DNA of 64,000 nt from Nipponacmea schrenckii (lineage: Eukaryota > Mollusca > Gastropoda > Lottiidae), in assembly GCA_030562195.1 (NCBI GenBank), contig CM060203.1, positions 11,918,208-11,982,207 on the forward strand. Direction: 5' to 3'. This document shows, piece by piece, positions 51,301 through 60,523 of the stretch. Each line of letters begins with the position of its first letter. Within the stretch, counting starts at the first letter, position 1. The notes under the pieces were generated by a model. It saw only the letters and a list, made by a program, of their open reading frames with translations, was not told the origin of the DNA and made no database searches. The position numbers and the translations under genes were made by a program.

Positions 51301-54300
51301 TGGGCGTATTCGTATATCGTTAATGTTTGTATTTCCAGGCGGTTTGTATTGTAATGCTACGTTCGACGACTGGATGTGTTGGGATTACACGCCAGCAGGA
51401 GAAACTGCGTATCAACTATGTCCTATAGATTTCAACACAGCGATGAACCCTGATGGTGAGTGTGAAATGAAACTAACACAGCAATTGTATCATAACAGGA
51501 TTTGATGAGTGCTTTGCGAAGCGAAGAACTTCTTTGAATTTCAAGATTGTTTGAATTGTAAATTATACGCTCGTTTGTTGTTGACAATCATGGTTTACGA
51601 TAGACTGGTTTATTTATTCTCCTGGATATTATTCCTCGATGGACCTTTGATTGCAGTTAGCCAACCATACATGTTCCTAAAGCAACGTTTGGACATATAC
51701 ATTGGTTCATGTGTATATCTAAATCTAAGGAACAAGCCAACAATGATGATAACACCTATAAACAAGTAAACCATTCGGAGTACCATGGCTACGCTGTAGA
51801 AATGGGTCTTTGCTGTCTTTCTCTGGCGTTTGCACTTGTCTATTTATAAAATTCTCAAATCTTATTACATATCGTCAAAAGTTTGGTTCGAATAATCATT
51901 GGTTAACTGGGCATGACGAAATAAGGGACTTGATCAGACCACAAACCGAGACCTAATTACATTTGACCCCAGGGAACTAGGTTGGTCTGTAAATGTGACT
52001 ATTTTTCTTACATTTATTCTTAACGTGATGATTAAGCAAAGTGATATTCATTTCTTCTTCACAAGTTGACATCAAATTTATCTCAGATTGCATTAAAAGA
52101 GAATGGCAATGATTGATTGTATGTCTGGATTTGATTCTTACCGTCCAATAAAACCCACCAAAAACATTGTGATAAGAGTGAGGTAATTTTTAGATTTGTA
52201 AAGTTGTTAATCTGGTTTTAGATGATAAGAGAATTATTTACGTATTTTTGAAGGTTTTGCTGAAAAGAGATGTATGGAAGACGGTACATGGTTCCAGCAT
52301 CACATATCAGGACGAGCCTGGACAAATTATACACAGTGTATAAACACAGAGGTGAGGTCATCATCGTCATCATCACAATCGACGTCATCGTCGTCTTAAT
52401 CAATAATCATTATCGTCATCATCATTATGGACCATTCTTATCAGCGACAATCATTCATCTTTGATCATTCAATTTCAACATGGATCATTCATCATCTACT
52501 TTGCCCGTTGAATATCAACATGCATCATACATCATCATGCGGGGTGATTTTGAGCACTGTTTAAAATCCGGTCTGGAAACAAGCCAGACGTTATCATCGT
52601 TACTTAACATGATCGAGATCAACCAGTATCATCAATATCATACATTAATTATTATCATCATCTTAATCGTCAGTCCACCATGAACTAGTGTTACCATTAG
52701 TAAGTAATACTTAATGTTGGATATCATTACTTTAAAGAGGATTATTATTATCACCATTTAATTTATCTTAACCACCATTATCGATAATGTAGGCACTGCC
52801 TAATGCTGGATATTTTATCTTAAAGAATAACAGTCACAATCTTTGTCATTGCCAATGCCATTATGCTTTTATTTGTAGGCAGAAAACAGTGTTATGATGG
52901 TTTATATATCTGGTTATGCTCTCTCGATTATTTTACTCATTATTTGTATGATTATATTCGCTAGTTTTAGGTAAGTTTAGTTTTTAACTCCTAGAGATTG
53001 CTATATTGTATTTGAGTCTCGTAGTGTTCCTCCCAGAGCATCATTGACCATAATTATATATTTGATCTACATGAAATGACGGGTAACTCAATGTTACGTA
53101 CATTAACGTATATTTGCCATGATATTTGCCAGGACAGCAGCAATATCCTGTTAGTTTCTATCAATATTTGTGATTATGCTTTTTTTAAACCAAGTTTTAC
53201 TAATAGTCGTTGTTCAATATTTAATGGGATACTTTATTACCTGAAATGATTGTGTTGACAGAGAGACATTAAAATAACATACAGAGATCTCAATAATGTC
53301 AGTATCATTGATATATATAGTGTTAAATTGGCATGTACTCAACCATATCAACAAGATCATTATGTCAAGTACCAGCATTAAATCACACACACATTAACAT
53401 CACGACATCCATTAGGAGTCATTTACCAGGCACTCCAGAATATAACAATATAGTCATATCAACTAAGTATATAATTATATTAACCAAATCATTTTAAATA
53501 TCAACCGACTCTCTATTCAGAACGGCTATTTATGCTTGATTTAGTTAAGGGCTTTGCACAAAGCAATGTCATCTCTTTTATGAACGCAGGTTGTTTGGCG
53601 ATTCAAAACATCTCGTGGCGAAACAATCGCAATCAAGACCCAGTCTTGAGTCGGGCGTTTCTATTGGGATTTAGGTAGTTAGACTAGTAATTTGTGGTAA
53701 AACTTTATTTAGATGTCCCACAAAGAGGTGCCCAAAAAGACTCAATTGAAACATACCTTTGCAAGTCGATATGCATATTTGCTGTCTTTCTCTGGTGTTT
53801 GCACTTGGATGGAGTATGAGAAATTGAATTAAATTGCTTCTAAGTTCCTAAGGGAAATTCATGATCTTAAAGATAAACTAATTATTCTATACAGTTCCTT
53901 AATTGCCAAATTGCTCAATTGCTCAAAATTGAATAACTTTTATTCTTTAAAGGGATACTGCGTCTTAGCATGAACATGAAATTTTAGTTCTCAAGAATGG
54001 TCAATATATATTATACTTACCTGGTGTTTTAAAGTAACAGAATCCCTTAAAACCATATCATTTTTTAAAAACTCTTCATAAATTTATTAAGCGTTGTTCA
54101 AAAATCAAATGCATCTTTTGGATAATTACTTAGTTTTTTGGATATTTTTTATGTTATTTATGGTAGCAGGTATATTTACTGATGAAAAGAGCTCTTATTG
54201 GCCAAGGTTTAAAATTTTCAAATTTCATGTTTATTCCTATTATCCCTTTAATATTGTAATCAGGTTTCACCCGATGAAGTTGTCTCGACGACGACGAAAA

Positions 54301-57300
54301 CTCTTAGAATGAGATTTAATCCACGCCAAATTACTTAAAGAGTGGTGACTGTTAAGAATAGAAAAAGAATATAGTTGTTCAATCCAACAAAATGGAAAAG
54401 GAAAGTAATTGATCGTACGTTTATTGAAATTCACATTACATAGTAACTAGGAAAAAAATTGCTTAATGGCAGACTTGTGATTTGAAATATTTTAATTTCA
54501 TTTTCAGACAGTTGAAATGTACACGAGTCACGATCCATCAGCATTTATTTTTATCCTTTATATTAGCTAGTATGTTTTGGATCATATATTATACACAAAT
54601 ACCCATGAATCATCAAAACATGGAGGATAACTCGGTGAGTTTTAGTATAAGCCAGATTCTTTGCGAAGACAATTAGCAGAAAAACAACAGAAAGGTGAAC
54701 ATATGGCACGGTCCTTCCTGACCACAGCCGACAGCCAAGGCGAAAAAAATATAACGAGAACTATTTCATTTTCTTTGATGTAATTCAGAATATGTTCAAG
54801 GGCTAAAGTCTGTAGTTTGTAGTTTGAAGATTTGGTGTACAGTTTACGTCATTGCAAATTGAGATTCTTGATCACTATCATAAATAGGGGAAAACTCCAT
54901 TTTATTTTTCAGATATGGTGCATAGGCCTACACGTGGTAACCCAGTACCTGACAATATGTAATTATTGCTGGATGTTTTGTGAAGGATTTTATCTACATA
55001 CCTTAATAGTTTTAACTTTTACTAAAGAAAAGAAATTACTATGGATCTCGATTATTATTGGTTGGGGTGAGTTCTATTTCAATATATTTCAGTTGCACCA
55101 GAGGGTAAGTTTCTTCTCCTTCATCACATTCACAGCAGACAATACAAGGTGAATTTTTTACGCTGTAAAAATATCAGAATAAACACTATATGTATTACAA
55201 CGGAAGTGGTAGGAAATAGGCATGTTTGATTGAAATACTTCTAACGTCTTGACGTGCCTTGTCGGCTATTCTGTGGTTAATTTCCATCGATTGGCTTGAC
55301 TAGACTAGTTCTTTGAATTAATGAACTACATTATTAATTCACTCTGTTGTGTTTGTAAATTTCAGTGTTTCCTATCATTCCTTCGGTGTTTTATTTGGGG
55401 TTCCGGGCAACAAGTGCTCTTGAGAATTCCAAGTAAGGTTTTACTTTTCTATTTGCTATGGACAAAATCACGTACGTATGAGATGACTGAATGATTATCA
55501 CTGGGTGATTTTAACGACACCAAAGATGCTTCTTAATGTGGAATTTTTTTTTTAAATTTTTTTTTTCATATCAATATAACAAGTCAGAAGTTGCATCTTA
55601 AGACTGATGCATTTGAAGCAGGGTTGAAATGGGAAGTCTGCTTCTCATAATACATCCCATTATTGGTTTTGCACATCTTAGATTTTTTTATGAGACAAAG
55701 AACAATAAACATCATTAATAGCATCATTATTTGAATGGCGTTTCGGCAACTCTTTAATACAGACTGTTTTCTACGGAACATTTAAGTGAAAACAAGTAAC
55801 TAGATTAATTAAAGGTTTTTTGGCCTCATCTAACATGTCCATCAATAACTGACTAGACTAGTAATTAAAAAAAATCTAAAATACCAGCCCCGAGCAATCC
55901 CTCAGACAATTGTCATTTTACCGAACAATACGAAACGTGGTAATTGGAACAGGTTTGTAAAGTCTACAGAGCACAATTCTATTGAAATGCAACATGAAAA
56001 TTTCAATTCAGATTTTTGTACTTTACTGCTCAGACTAAATACGACAAATTTTGAACAAAAAGGCGCTATCTCGGGTCAATAACGATGGCAATAAAATTGT
56101 TATACTCAAACATGATAAGGTTCGTGTACTTGACTCTTGATAAACTGAAAGCCTGGGCAATTCGGGAATAGGACCACTCTTGCGTCAAGGAGTAGACTTA
56201 AATCTCACTGATGAAGGTTCAAGTATTGACAATGTTTTACAGCGTAAGTTTTTGGATTCTATTCTTTGAAATTGGCCTTCATTTAAACCCAATTACAATG
56301 TCGGAACTAAACTGCCAGTCAATATATTTTTAAAATTACAGTTTTACAGTGTAAATTTTTGGATTCTATTTTTTGAAATTGGCCTTCATTTTAACTCAAT
56401 TACAATGTCGGAACTAAACTGCCAGTAAATATATTTTAAAAAATTACAATTTATTATGGCGAAAAATGTAACATAGGTATACATGTCATAAATCACAAAC
56501 AATAAATGAACAAATATAAGCGTGTGTGTCGAGTGAACTAATAATGAATGAATAAAAGAAGGCACAGAAGTAAACAGTGAACATTTACAAGATTACCGGA
56601 TTAAGAGTTAACTGAGTAAACTAAAATTGTCTGAATTTTTATCAATCCGAAATTATGTAGGTCCGAATAAAATAAAAATCGGTTCAAACAATTTCTTGGA
56701 TACCTTTATTTATGGCTGATACTCCAAATTTTAAGTAAAGAGTTTTCCAACAACAGCTTCTAGATCAATAATTTTTTTTATTATTACGCTGTCATATCAT
56801 AAAAAAAAAAATCCGCGAAAGGAAGACATGATTGGATACTGATTACCACTACAGGATTTTTCTGCTGTCAAAAGGAAACTAATTTCATTACATTTTTTAC
56901 TCTATGACTTATTACATTTTTCTGGAGTAATTTGAACAGTAGAAATTGATTATTAGCGAACCGTTACAACTGTAAAAGTTTAAATCAATCATATTACTTG
57001 GTCCAGGAAGGGACATATCATATAATGAAGACTAGATTTCCTTTGGCATTTCCTATACAGAATTGAAAAAATGAAATATTCTTGCAATTTACCCCAAATG
57101 ATGTAGTATTATAATCTTGATCAAACCATGATCATACCCAAGACGCGCTTTCCTCGTTTTACAGTTATAAATTATATTAGAGCATGAATACCTGTGTAAG
57201 CTGTCCCATTGTATTCGTTTTGAAGTGTAGTTTTTCGCCTTAAGAAAAATTTGGAACCTTCAATATAAATAATTTTGCAATATTATTAATTAAAACAATC

Positions 57301-59954
57301 GTTATTTGTAACTAACTGTTTATACAATATTAGTGTTACATTTCTATTTACAGGTGTTGGTTACACAAATCGTCTTTAATGTGGTTTATCATAGGACCTG
57401 TTGTTCTTTCACTTATTGTAAGTTGCAGTTGAAATCATTACACTAAGAATATTATATCAAAGGATGGCGCAGTTTATATGTGGAAATTTGCGGCTTTGTT
57501 ATTCCGCATTCATGTATCTGGAAATTGTTACATGGCACATGTGTTTTTAATGTCAATCCATTTAACGCATGTTTTATGCTCTGTCTTATTCTTGATTTCA
57601 ATCAGTGGCATGATTTGTTCATTTAAACCTAGCCTTCAACCGATATCGTATTTCTAAATATTCGATCGTTAATTTTGCTAGTCGGCCTTTATGTCATTTG
57701 TAAAAATATTGAATACAATATAGCTATATTCAATTTACAGGTAAACCTTCTATTTTTGGTGAATATTTTACGAATCTTGGTGTCAAAGCTGCGTGCCTTT
57801 AATACAAACGAGAGTCATCAAAATAGGTTGGTATGTCACATACATTCGTTATTTTTGCATTGTATATTACTTGACGAAAATTATGTATAAAATTGATAAA
57901 CATCAATTTTAAATGAATAAACGTCATGATTCAAAAAGATCTGGATAAACATAATGTTTGAAACGGATCAAAATCATGATTCAACTTAATGAATCCACTG
58001 GATCTAAGTCTAGAATCTTGAATTATGGACCGAAATCGCGAATCCAATAGAGTAAAATCATGAAATATGAACCACAATTTTGAAATGAATGGATCATAAT
58101 ATTGAATGCAATGGATCAAAGTCAACTTTAAATAAGGTCTGAAGATAATTATAATTTTGTGATTTCAGGAGGGCAGTTCGAGCAGTTTTGATATTAATAC
58201 CATTATTGGGTCTACAGTATTTAGTTATACCTTTTAGACCCGACCACGACCCACAGGCCATGCGTATATTTAAACTCATCTCAGCATTTTTAACTTCTTA
58301 TCAAGTAAGTCATAGTTTTTTTAACCGAATTTCTTTGTGGATATCTGATAAAATTTGAATACTATCTGATTTCTTATTAAATTGCTACAAATAGCATAAA
58401 CTGTGTATTTTCATGTGGGGACAGTGTTTCTCGACTGAAGTTTTGGAGTAATGCTTTTTGACATGTTGCAATCATCTTAAATATTTAATTCATCTTTCTT
58501 TTAGGGTGTTTTTGTTGCTGTGATTTTCTGTTTTTTTAATGGGGAGGTAGGTTGATTTTTTATTTTGATAGAAGATGATTTCTCAATCCACTTAAATATA
58601 TTTAGATGGTTTATTTTATACTTTACTATACTATACTTGTATGTGGATCAAACAGAATGTTTTGTACTTCAAAACTAAGATTTGGGCGAAATCAGGTAAT
58701 CGTAGCAGCAACTCGTGGCATAATTCTGCTGATACATGATAAAACATGTTTAGCAAAATGTGTGATTATCCTAGCACAGCTGGGAAACATGCAAAGAATC
58801 ACGAGGCATTTTCGAACAAGAAAAATCAATCAATCAAAATATGGATTGATATTCCTGCAATATCCGTTAATTTTATTTGATATAAAATGGGATAAAGTAT
58901 TTCTTCACTCAGCTGGCATATTGATCACGCTGATGTTTATTAATATGGTCAAACATGTGTTTTACTAATCCAGATTGATATCTACTTCCAGAAATAACTT
59001 TATTAATAACTGAATTTCAAATTACAAAAAATAGCAATGTCTTGGTGTATGAAATGTATCTCGAAAAGTGTACGATTCGGGCCGTGTTTCGGTAATCTAA
59101 AGATGATAAGCTTTCACAAGAAGACCTTCGGGGTTAAAAGCTCCTTATCTTTATTATTAGGGTGTCCCCTGCCAACCCAAATTTTAGCAATCAGTAGCAA
59201 CTGTATGTATTATCATTTTGGTTAAAATCTGTAATTGCTAGATGTTATGGCAAATTTTGAATTATTTACAATGATAGTCTTGTAAAAACATGAATCATTA
59301 GTATTTTTAAGTTCATCTTTATTACTGAAATCAAACTGATTATGCCCATTGGACCAATTTAAAACTCGTCAACGTACTTTCTCACGACATTAATGATAAA
59401 ATTTTATGTCAAAAACGCTCATCAGAAATTAATATCTCTACGCCTTTGGTTCAACTTATCACTAATTTCTGATCTCTTTTTTCCTTTAAGGTTATTACAG
59501 TAATGAAAAGAAAGTGGAACCAAATCAGGAATAGTAGTTATAATGCTACTGGTGAAAACAGAAGGCGAAGTACGTGTAACACGACAGCCATAACTAATTG
59601 GGATGATACTAGCGTTGTAAAGTCTAGCGTCGTAAAAAATGGTAAAAAATCCAAAGTTAAAGCGGTGAGCATCTGTGACAGAACATTTATTCATTATCTC
59701 TTAAGTTGAGACTAAGCGATGCATACCAGGCGCTATATCTCGTCTATTTTCACAATTAGTCGAATCATATTATATCTATAAGACTACAATAGAGATATTT
59801 CGTGAATGTGTGTAATGTAGCCTATGACTACTTTCTTTCATTCTTTTCATCACCAAATTGAGAACACACTCTTTATATATTATATATATACAATTCAATT
59901 TACTCTTAATTTCAGGATGAATCTGAGATGCAGATGATGGTGCCGAATCACTGA
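45266..59954 (+). CDS. Calcitonin-receptor-type class B1 GPCR, 13 coding exons (5' end incomplete)
   Basis: Cell-surface receptor for a calcitonin/CGRP/DH31-like peptide, expected to signal through Gs; the ligand class is inferred from family. Exons: 45266-45389, 51339-51455, 52254-52351, 52879-52970, 54508-54634, 54913-55066, 55366-55432, 57354-57417, 57741-57826, 58169-58304, 58505-58546, 59491-59664, 59916-59954. Joined phases agree and give 1,320 nt including the stop, 439 residues. The ectodomain has six Cys (29, 46, 55, 69, 87, 109) in hormone-receptor spacing and the calcitonin-family stretch WTNYTQC at 103-109. Membrane segments lie near 118-142, 151-174, 188-218, 227-249, 265-293, 311-333 and 342-366. 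Class B landmarks present: H154 (2.50), E210 (3.50), C189 and C261 for the TM3-ECL2 disulfide, PLLG in TM6, Q355-G356 in TM7, then NGEV and a basic helix 8. Oddities: V238 where GWG is usual, and V316 where Thr 6.42 is usual. No signal peptide is encoded, and exon 1 follows a good acceptor, so an upstream exon is missing. Confidence 0.93.
47507..47815. repeat. Alternating 19/23-bp tandem repeat in receptor intron 1
   Basis: The core is AACTATAAAACGAAGACCC (19 bp); every other copy, roughly, has an added ACTC, giving a 42-bp higher-order unit. Copies are almost identical, which indicates recent expansion. Confidence 0.93.
50300..51210. repeat. Diverged module repeated three times in receptor intron 1
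   Basis: The order GTATTGCCCTTGGTCTTGAA, a TTCAAAATATTGTT-like word, TAGAGG and AAACTTGGTGTGG-like words is seen at about 50355-50440, 50490-50590 and 51130-51215. It looks like the internal repeat of an unidentified element. Confidence 0.55.
51339..51455 (+). CDS. Receptor exon 2: hormone-binding domain core
   Basis: Residues 42(split)-80 plus one base of 81. It encodes GGLYCNATFDDWMCW and then DYTPAGETAYQLCP, very close to the [20 protein letters not shown]-type signature of calcitonin receptors. It supplies C46, C55 and C69, W53 and W56, P60 and an N-glycosylation site at N47. The usual Gly before Trp is Asp here (D52). Acceptor ATTTCCAG, donor G|GTGAGT. Confidence 0.95.
52254..52351 (+). 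CDS. Receptor exon 3: end of hormone-binding domain
   Basis: Residues 81(split)-113. It encodes KRCMEDGTWFQHH and AWTNYTQC, supplying C87 and C109, the conserved W93 and an N-glycosylation site at N105. The WTNYTQC stretch is typical of calcitonin/CGRP receptors. The acceptor TTTTTGAAG has a weak pyrimidine tract; the donor is GAG|GTGAGG. Phase joins cleanly on both sides. Confidence 0.93.
52352..52878 (+). repeat. Receptor intron 3, imperfect ATC/ATT trinucleotide-rich stretch
   Basis: From about 52353 to 52680 the intron is rich in CATCATC/TCATCG runs mixed with single-copy bases, a degenerate (ATC)n simple repeat. The open frames seen here come from this composition. Confidence 0.7.
52879..52970 (+). 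CDS. Receptor exon 4: transmembrane segment 1
   Basis: Residues 114-143 plus two bases of R144. A hydrophobic run from about V118 to F142 forms TM1, with the SGYALS start typical of class B receptors. Acceptor TTTGTAG, donor AG|GTAAGT. Confidence 0.92.
52971..54507 (+). other. Receptor intron 4 (1.5 kb)
   Basis: AT-rich. It carries at 53778-53807 a near-copy of a segment at 51808-51838 in intron 2. A hydrophobic open frame at 54094-54312 is not supported by splice phase or family similarity. Confidence 0.5.
54508..54634 (+). CDS. Receptor exon 5: intracellular loop 1 and TM2
   Basis: Residues 144(split)-186. It contains LKCTRVTIHQHLFLSF, matching the class B pattern around R2.46 and H2.50 (here R150 and H154), followed by TM2 and the start of extracellular loop 1. 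Acceptor TTTTCAG, donor TCG|GTGAGT. Confidence 0.94.
54913..55066 (+). CDS. Receptor exon 6: TM3 and first part of TM4
   Basis: Residues 187-237 plus one base of codon 238. It has C189 (disulfide partner of ECL2), CNYCWMFCEGFYLHTLIV with E210 (3.50), a KEKK loop, and IIIGW in TM4. This is the most diagnostic class B exon of the gene. Donor G|GTGAGT. Confidence 0.96.
55366..55432 (+). CDS. Receptor exon 7: end of TM4 and ECL2
   Basis: Residues 238(split)-259 plus two bases of K260. It continues TM4 with FPIIPSVFYLGFRA. The split codon 238 reads GTG (Val), where the family has Gly (GWG-P motif). Acceptor AAATTTCAG, donor AA|GTAAGG. Confidence 0.9.
55433..57353 (+). other. Receptor intron 7 (1.9 kb)
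   Basis: Holds the recent 107-bp tandem duplication at 56234-56448; otherwise AT-rich with nothing recognised. Confidence 0.55.
56234..56448. repeat. 107-bp tandem duplication in receptor intron 7
   Basis: Copies at 56234-56340 and 56341-56448 are nearly identical, sharing for example GGAACTAAACTGCCAGT and GAAATTGGCCTTCATTT. Confidence 0.92.
57354..57417 (+). CDS. Receptor exon 8: ECL2 cysteine and start of TM5
   Basis: Residues 260(split)-281. It encodes CWLHKSSLMWFIIGP and then hydrophobic residues. C261-W262 is the conserved ECL2 Cys-Trp pair, and GP in TM5 matches calcitonin receptors. Acceptor TATTTACAG, donor ATT|GTAAGT. Confidence 0.93.
57741..57826 (+). CDS. Receptor exon 9: TM5 end and intracellular loop 3
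   Basis: Residues 282-309 plus two bases of R310. It encodes VNLLFLVNILRILVSKLR, equivalent to the family's NLFFLLNIVRVLITKLK, then a polar loop. Acceptor CAATTTACAG, donor AG|GTTGGT (weaker). Confidence 0.94.
57920..58130. repeat. Degenerate short repeats in receptor intron 9
   Basis: Irregular copies of a roughly 25-30-base unit with the words ATGAATGGATCAAAATC and ATCATGATTC. Confidence 0.55.
58169..58304 (+). CDS. Receptor exon 10: TM6, ECL3 and start of TM7
   Basis: Residues 310(split)-355. It encodes RAVRAVLILIPLLG and then IPFRPDHDPQ, matching the calcitonin-family TM6 and IPWRPEG loop. Position 6.42, five residues before P321, is V316 where Thr is nearly universal. It ends at Q355, the TM7 Gln. 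Acceptor GATTTCAG, donor CAA|GTAAGT. Confidence 0.94.
58505..58546 (+). CDS. Receptor exon 11: 42-nt micro-exon in TM7
   Basis: Residues 356-369, GVFVAVIFCFFNGE, the hallmark class B TM7 sequence. A 42-nt exon here is typical of class B1 receptor genes. Acceptor CTTTTAG, donor GAG|GTAGGT. Confidence 0.95.
58547..59490 (+). other. Receptor intron 11 with a 120-codon open frame
   Basis: An open frame at 58606-58968 encodes 120 residues with hydrophobic stretches. It resembles nothing I know, overlaps no family position of the receptor, and lies between two well-defined exons, so I treat it as chance or an old insertion. Confidence 0.45.
59491..59664 (+). CDS. Receptor exon 12: helix 8 and cytoplasmic tail
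   Basis: Residues 370-427. It begins VITVMKRKWNQIRNS, the amphipathic helix 8 equivalent to VQAILRRNWNQY of calcitonin receptors, then a Ser/Thr/Asn-rich tail and a basic KKSKVK stretch. Acceptor CCTTTAAG, donor GCG|GTGAGC. Confidence 0.9.
59916..59954 (+). CDS. Receptor exon 13: C-terminal 12 residues and stop
   Basis: Residues 428-439 (DESEMQMMVPNH) and TGA. Acceptor CTTAATTTCAG. The phase-0 join to exon 12 is correct, but there is little conservation to lean on, so an alternative last exon is possible. Confidence 0.75.
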   Translation, partial: DESEMQMMVPNH

Positions 59955-60523
59955 GAGGGGATGTAACTCTACACAATTACATTCCTGACATCACTCATTC
60001 AGTTAACATACAACTTTTTTAAATGTTTTGAATGTGTACAGTTTCCAAAACTGAAAAAGGTGGCTTACACAACAAGAATATTGTTCATGTTGTTTCACCT
60101 TACCAATCATGTGTACATGTGTAGATTTACTCTTTGGAGATCAATGTGCTTGTGAACTGAAATCATATTTTACCTATTTTGTGAACATCTTATTACCATT
60201 AAAGTGTTTGTATACGTCACGTGAAATTGTATTAAAGTATAAATACTGTGTATTTCCCGTCTCGCACCTGCTTTCGGATGACCATTTAACATTGGATGTT
60301 TTGGACATCAGTATAAATGTTCAAGATGTTGAGAAACAGGTTATAGCATACCTAATACGTCTTCTGGTCAATTTAGAATTTGGGACTGTATATATTTGAC
60401 AATGCTTATTCTGTAGCTATAAACCAAAATTGTTTCTAATTTAACATTGTCCTTGAAATCTAATTTTATTATTAAAGCTTTATGGAATATTAAGTCTTTT
60501 AACTTAGAAAACCATTATTGCGG
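59955..60523 (+). other. Receptor 3' flank / 3' UTR
   Basis: No AATAAA occurs here on the + strand. ATTAAA variants are present at 60198-60203, 60231-60236 and 60471-60476. The first canonical AATAAA after the stop codon lies in the satellite that follows. An open frame at 60109-60399 has no support. Confidence 0.55.

Larger units (their letters stand above)
45390..51338 (+). other. Receptor intron 1 (5.9 kb)
   Basis: It holds the 47507-47815 tandem array and the diverged repeat module at 50.3-51.2 kb. A hydrophobic open frame at 48065-48277 has no splice context that joins it convincingly to the receptor. The rest is AT-rich with nothing recognised. Confidence 0.6.

Noticed and set aside
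58606..58968. 120-codon ORF in receptor intron 11
   Set aside because: It lies between two firmly placed exons that join in phase, and its peptide matches no part of the receptor family.
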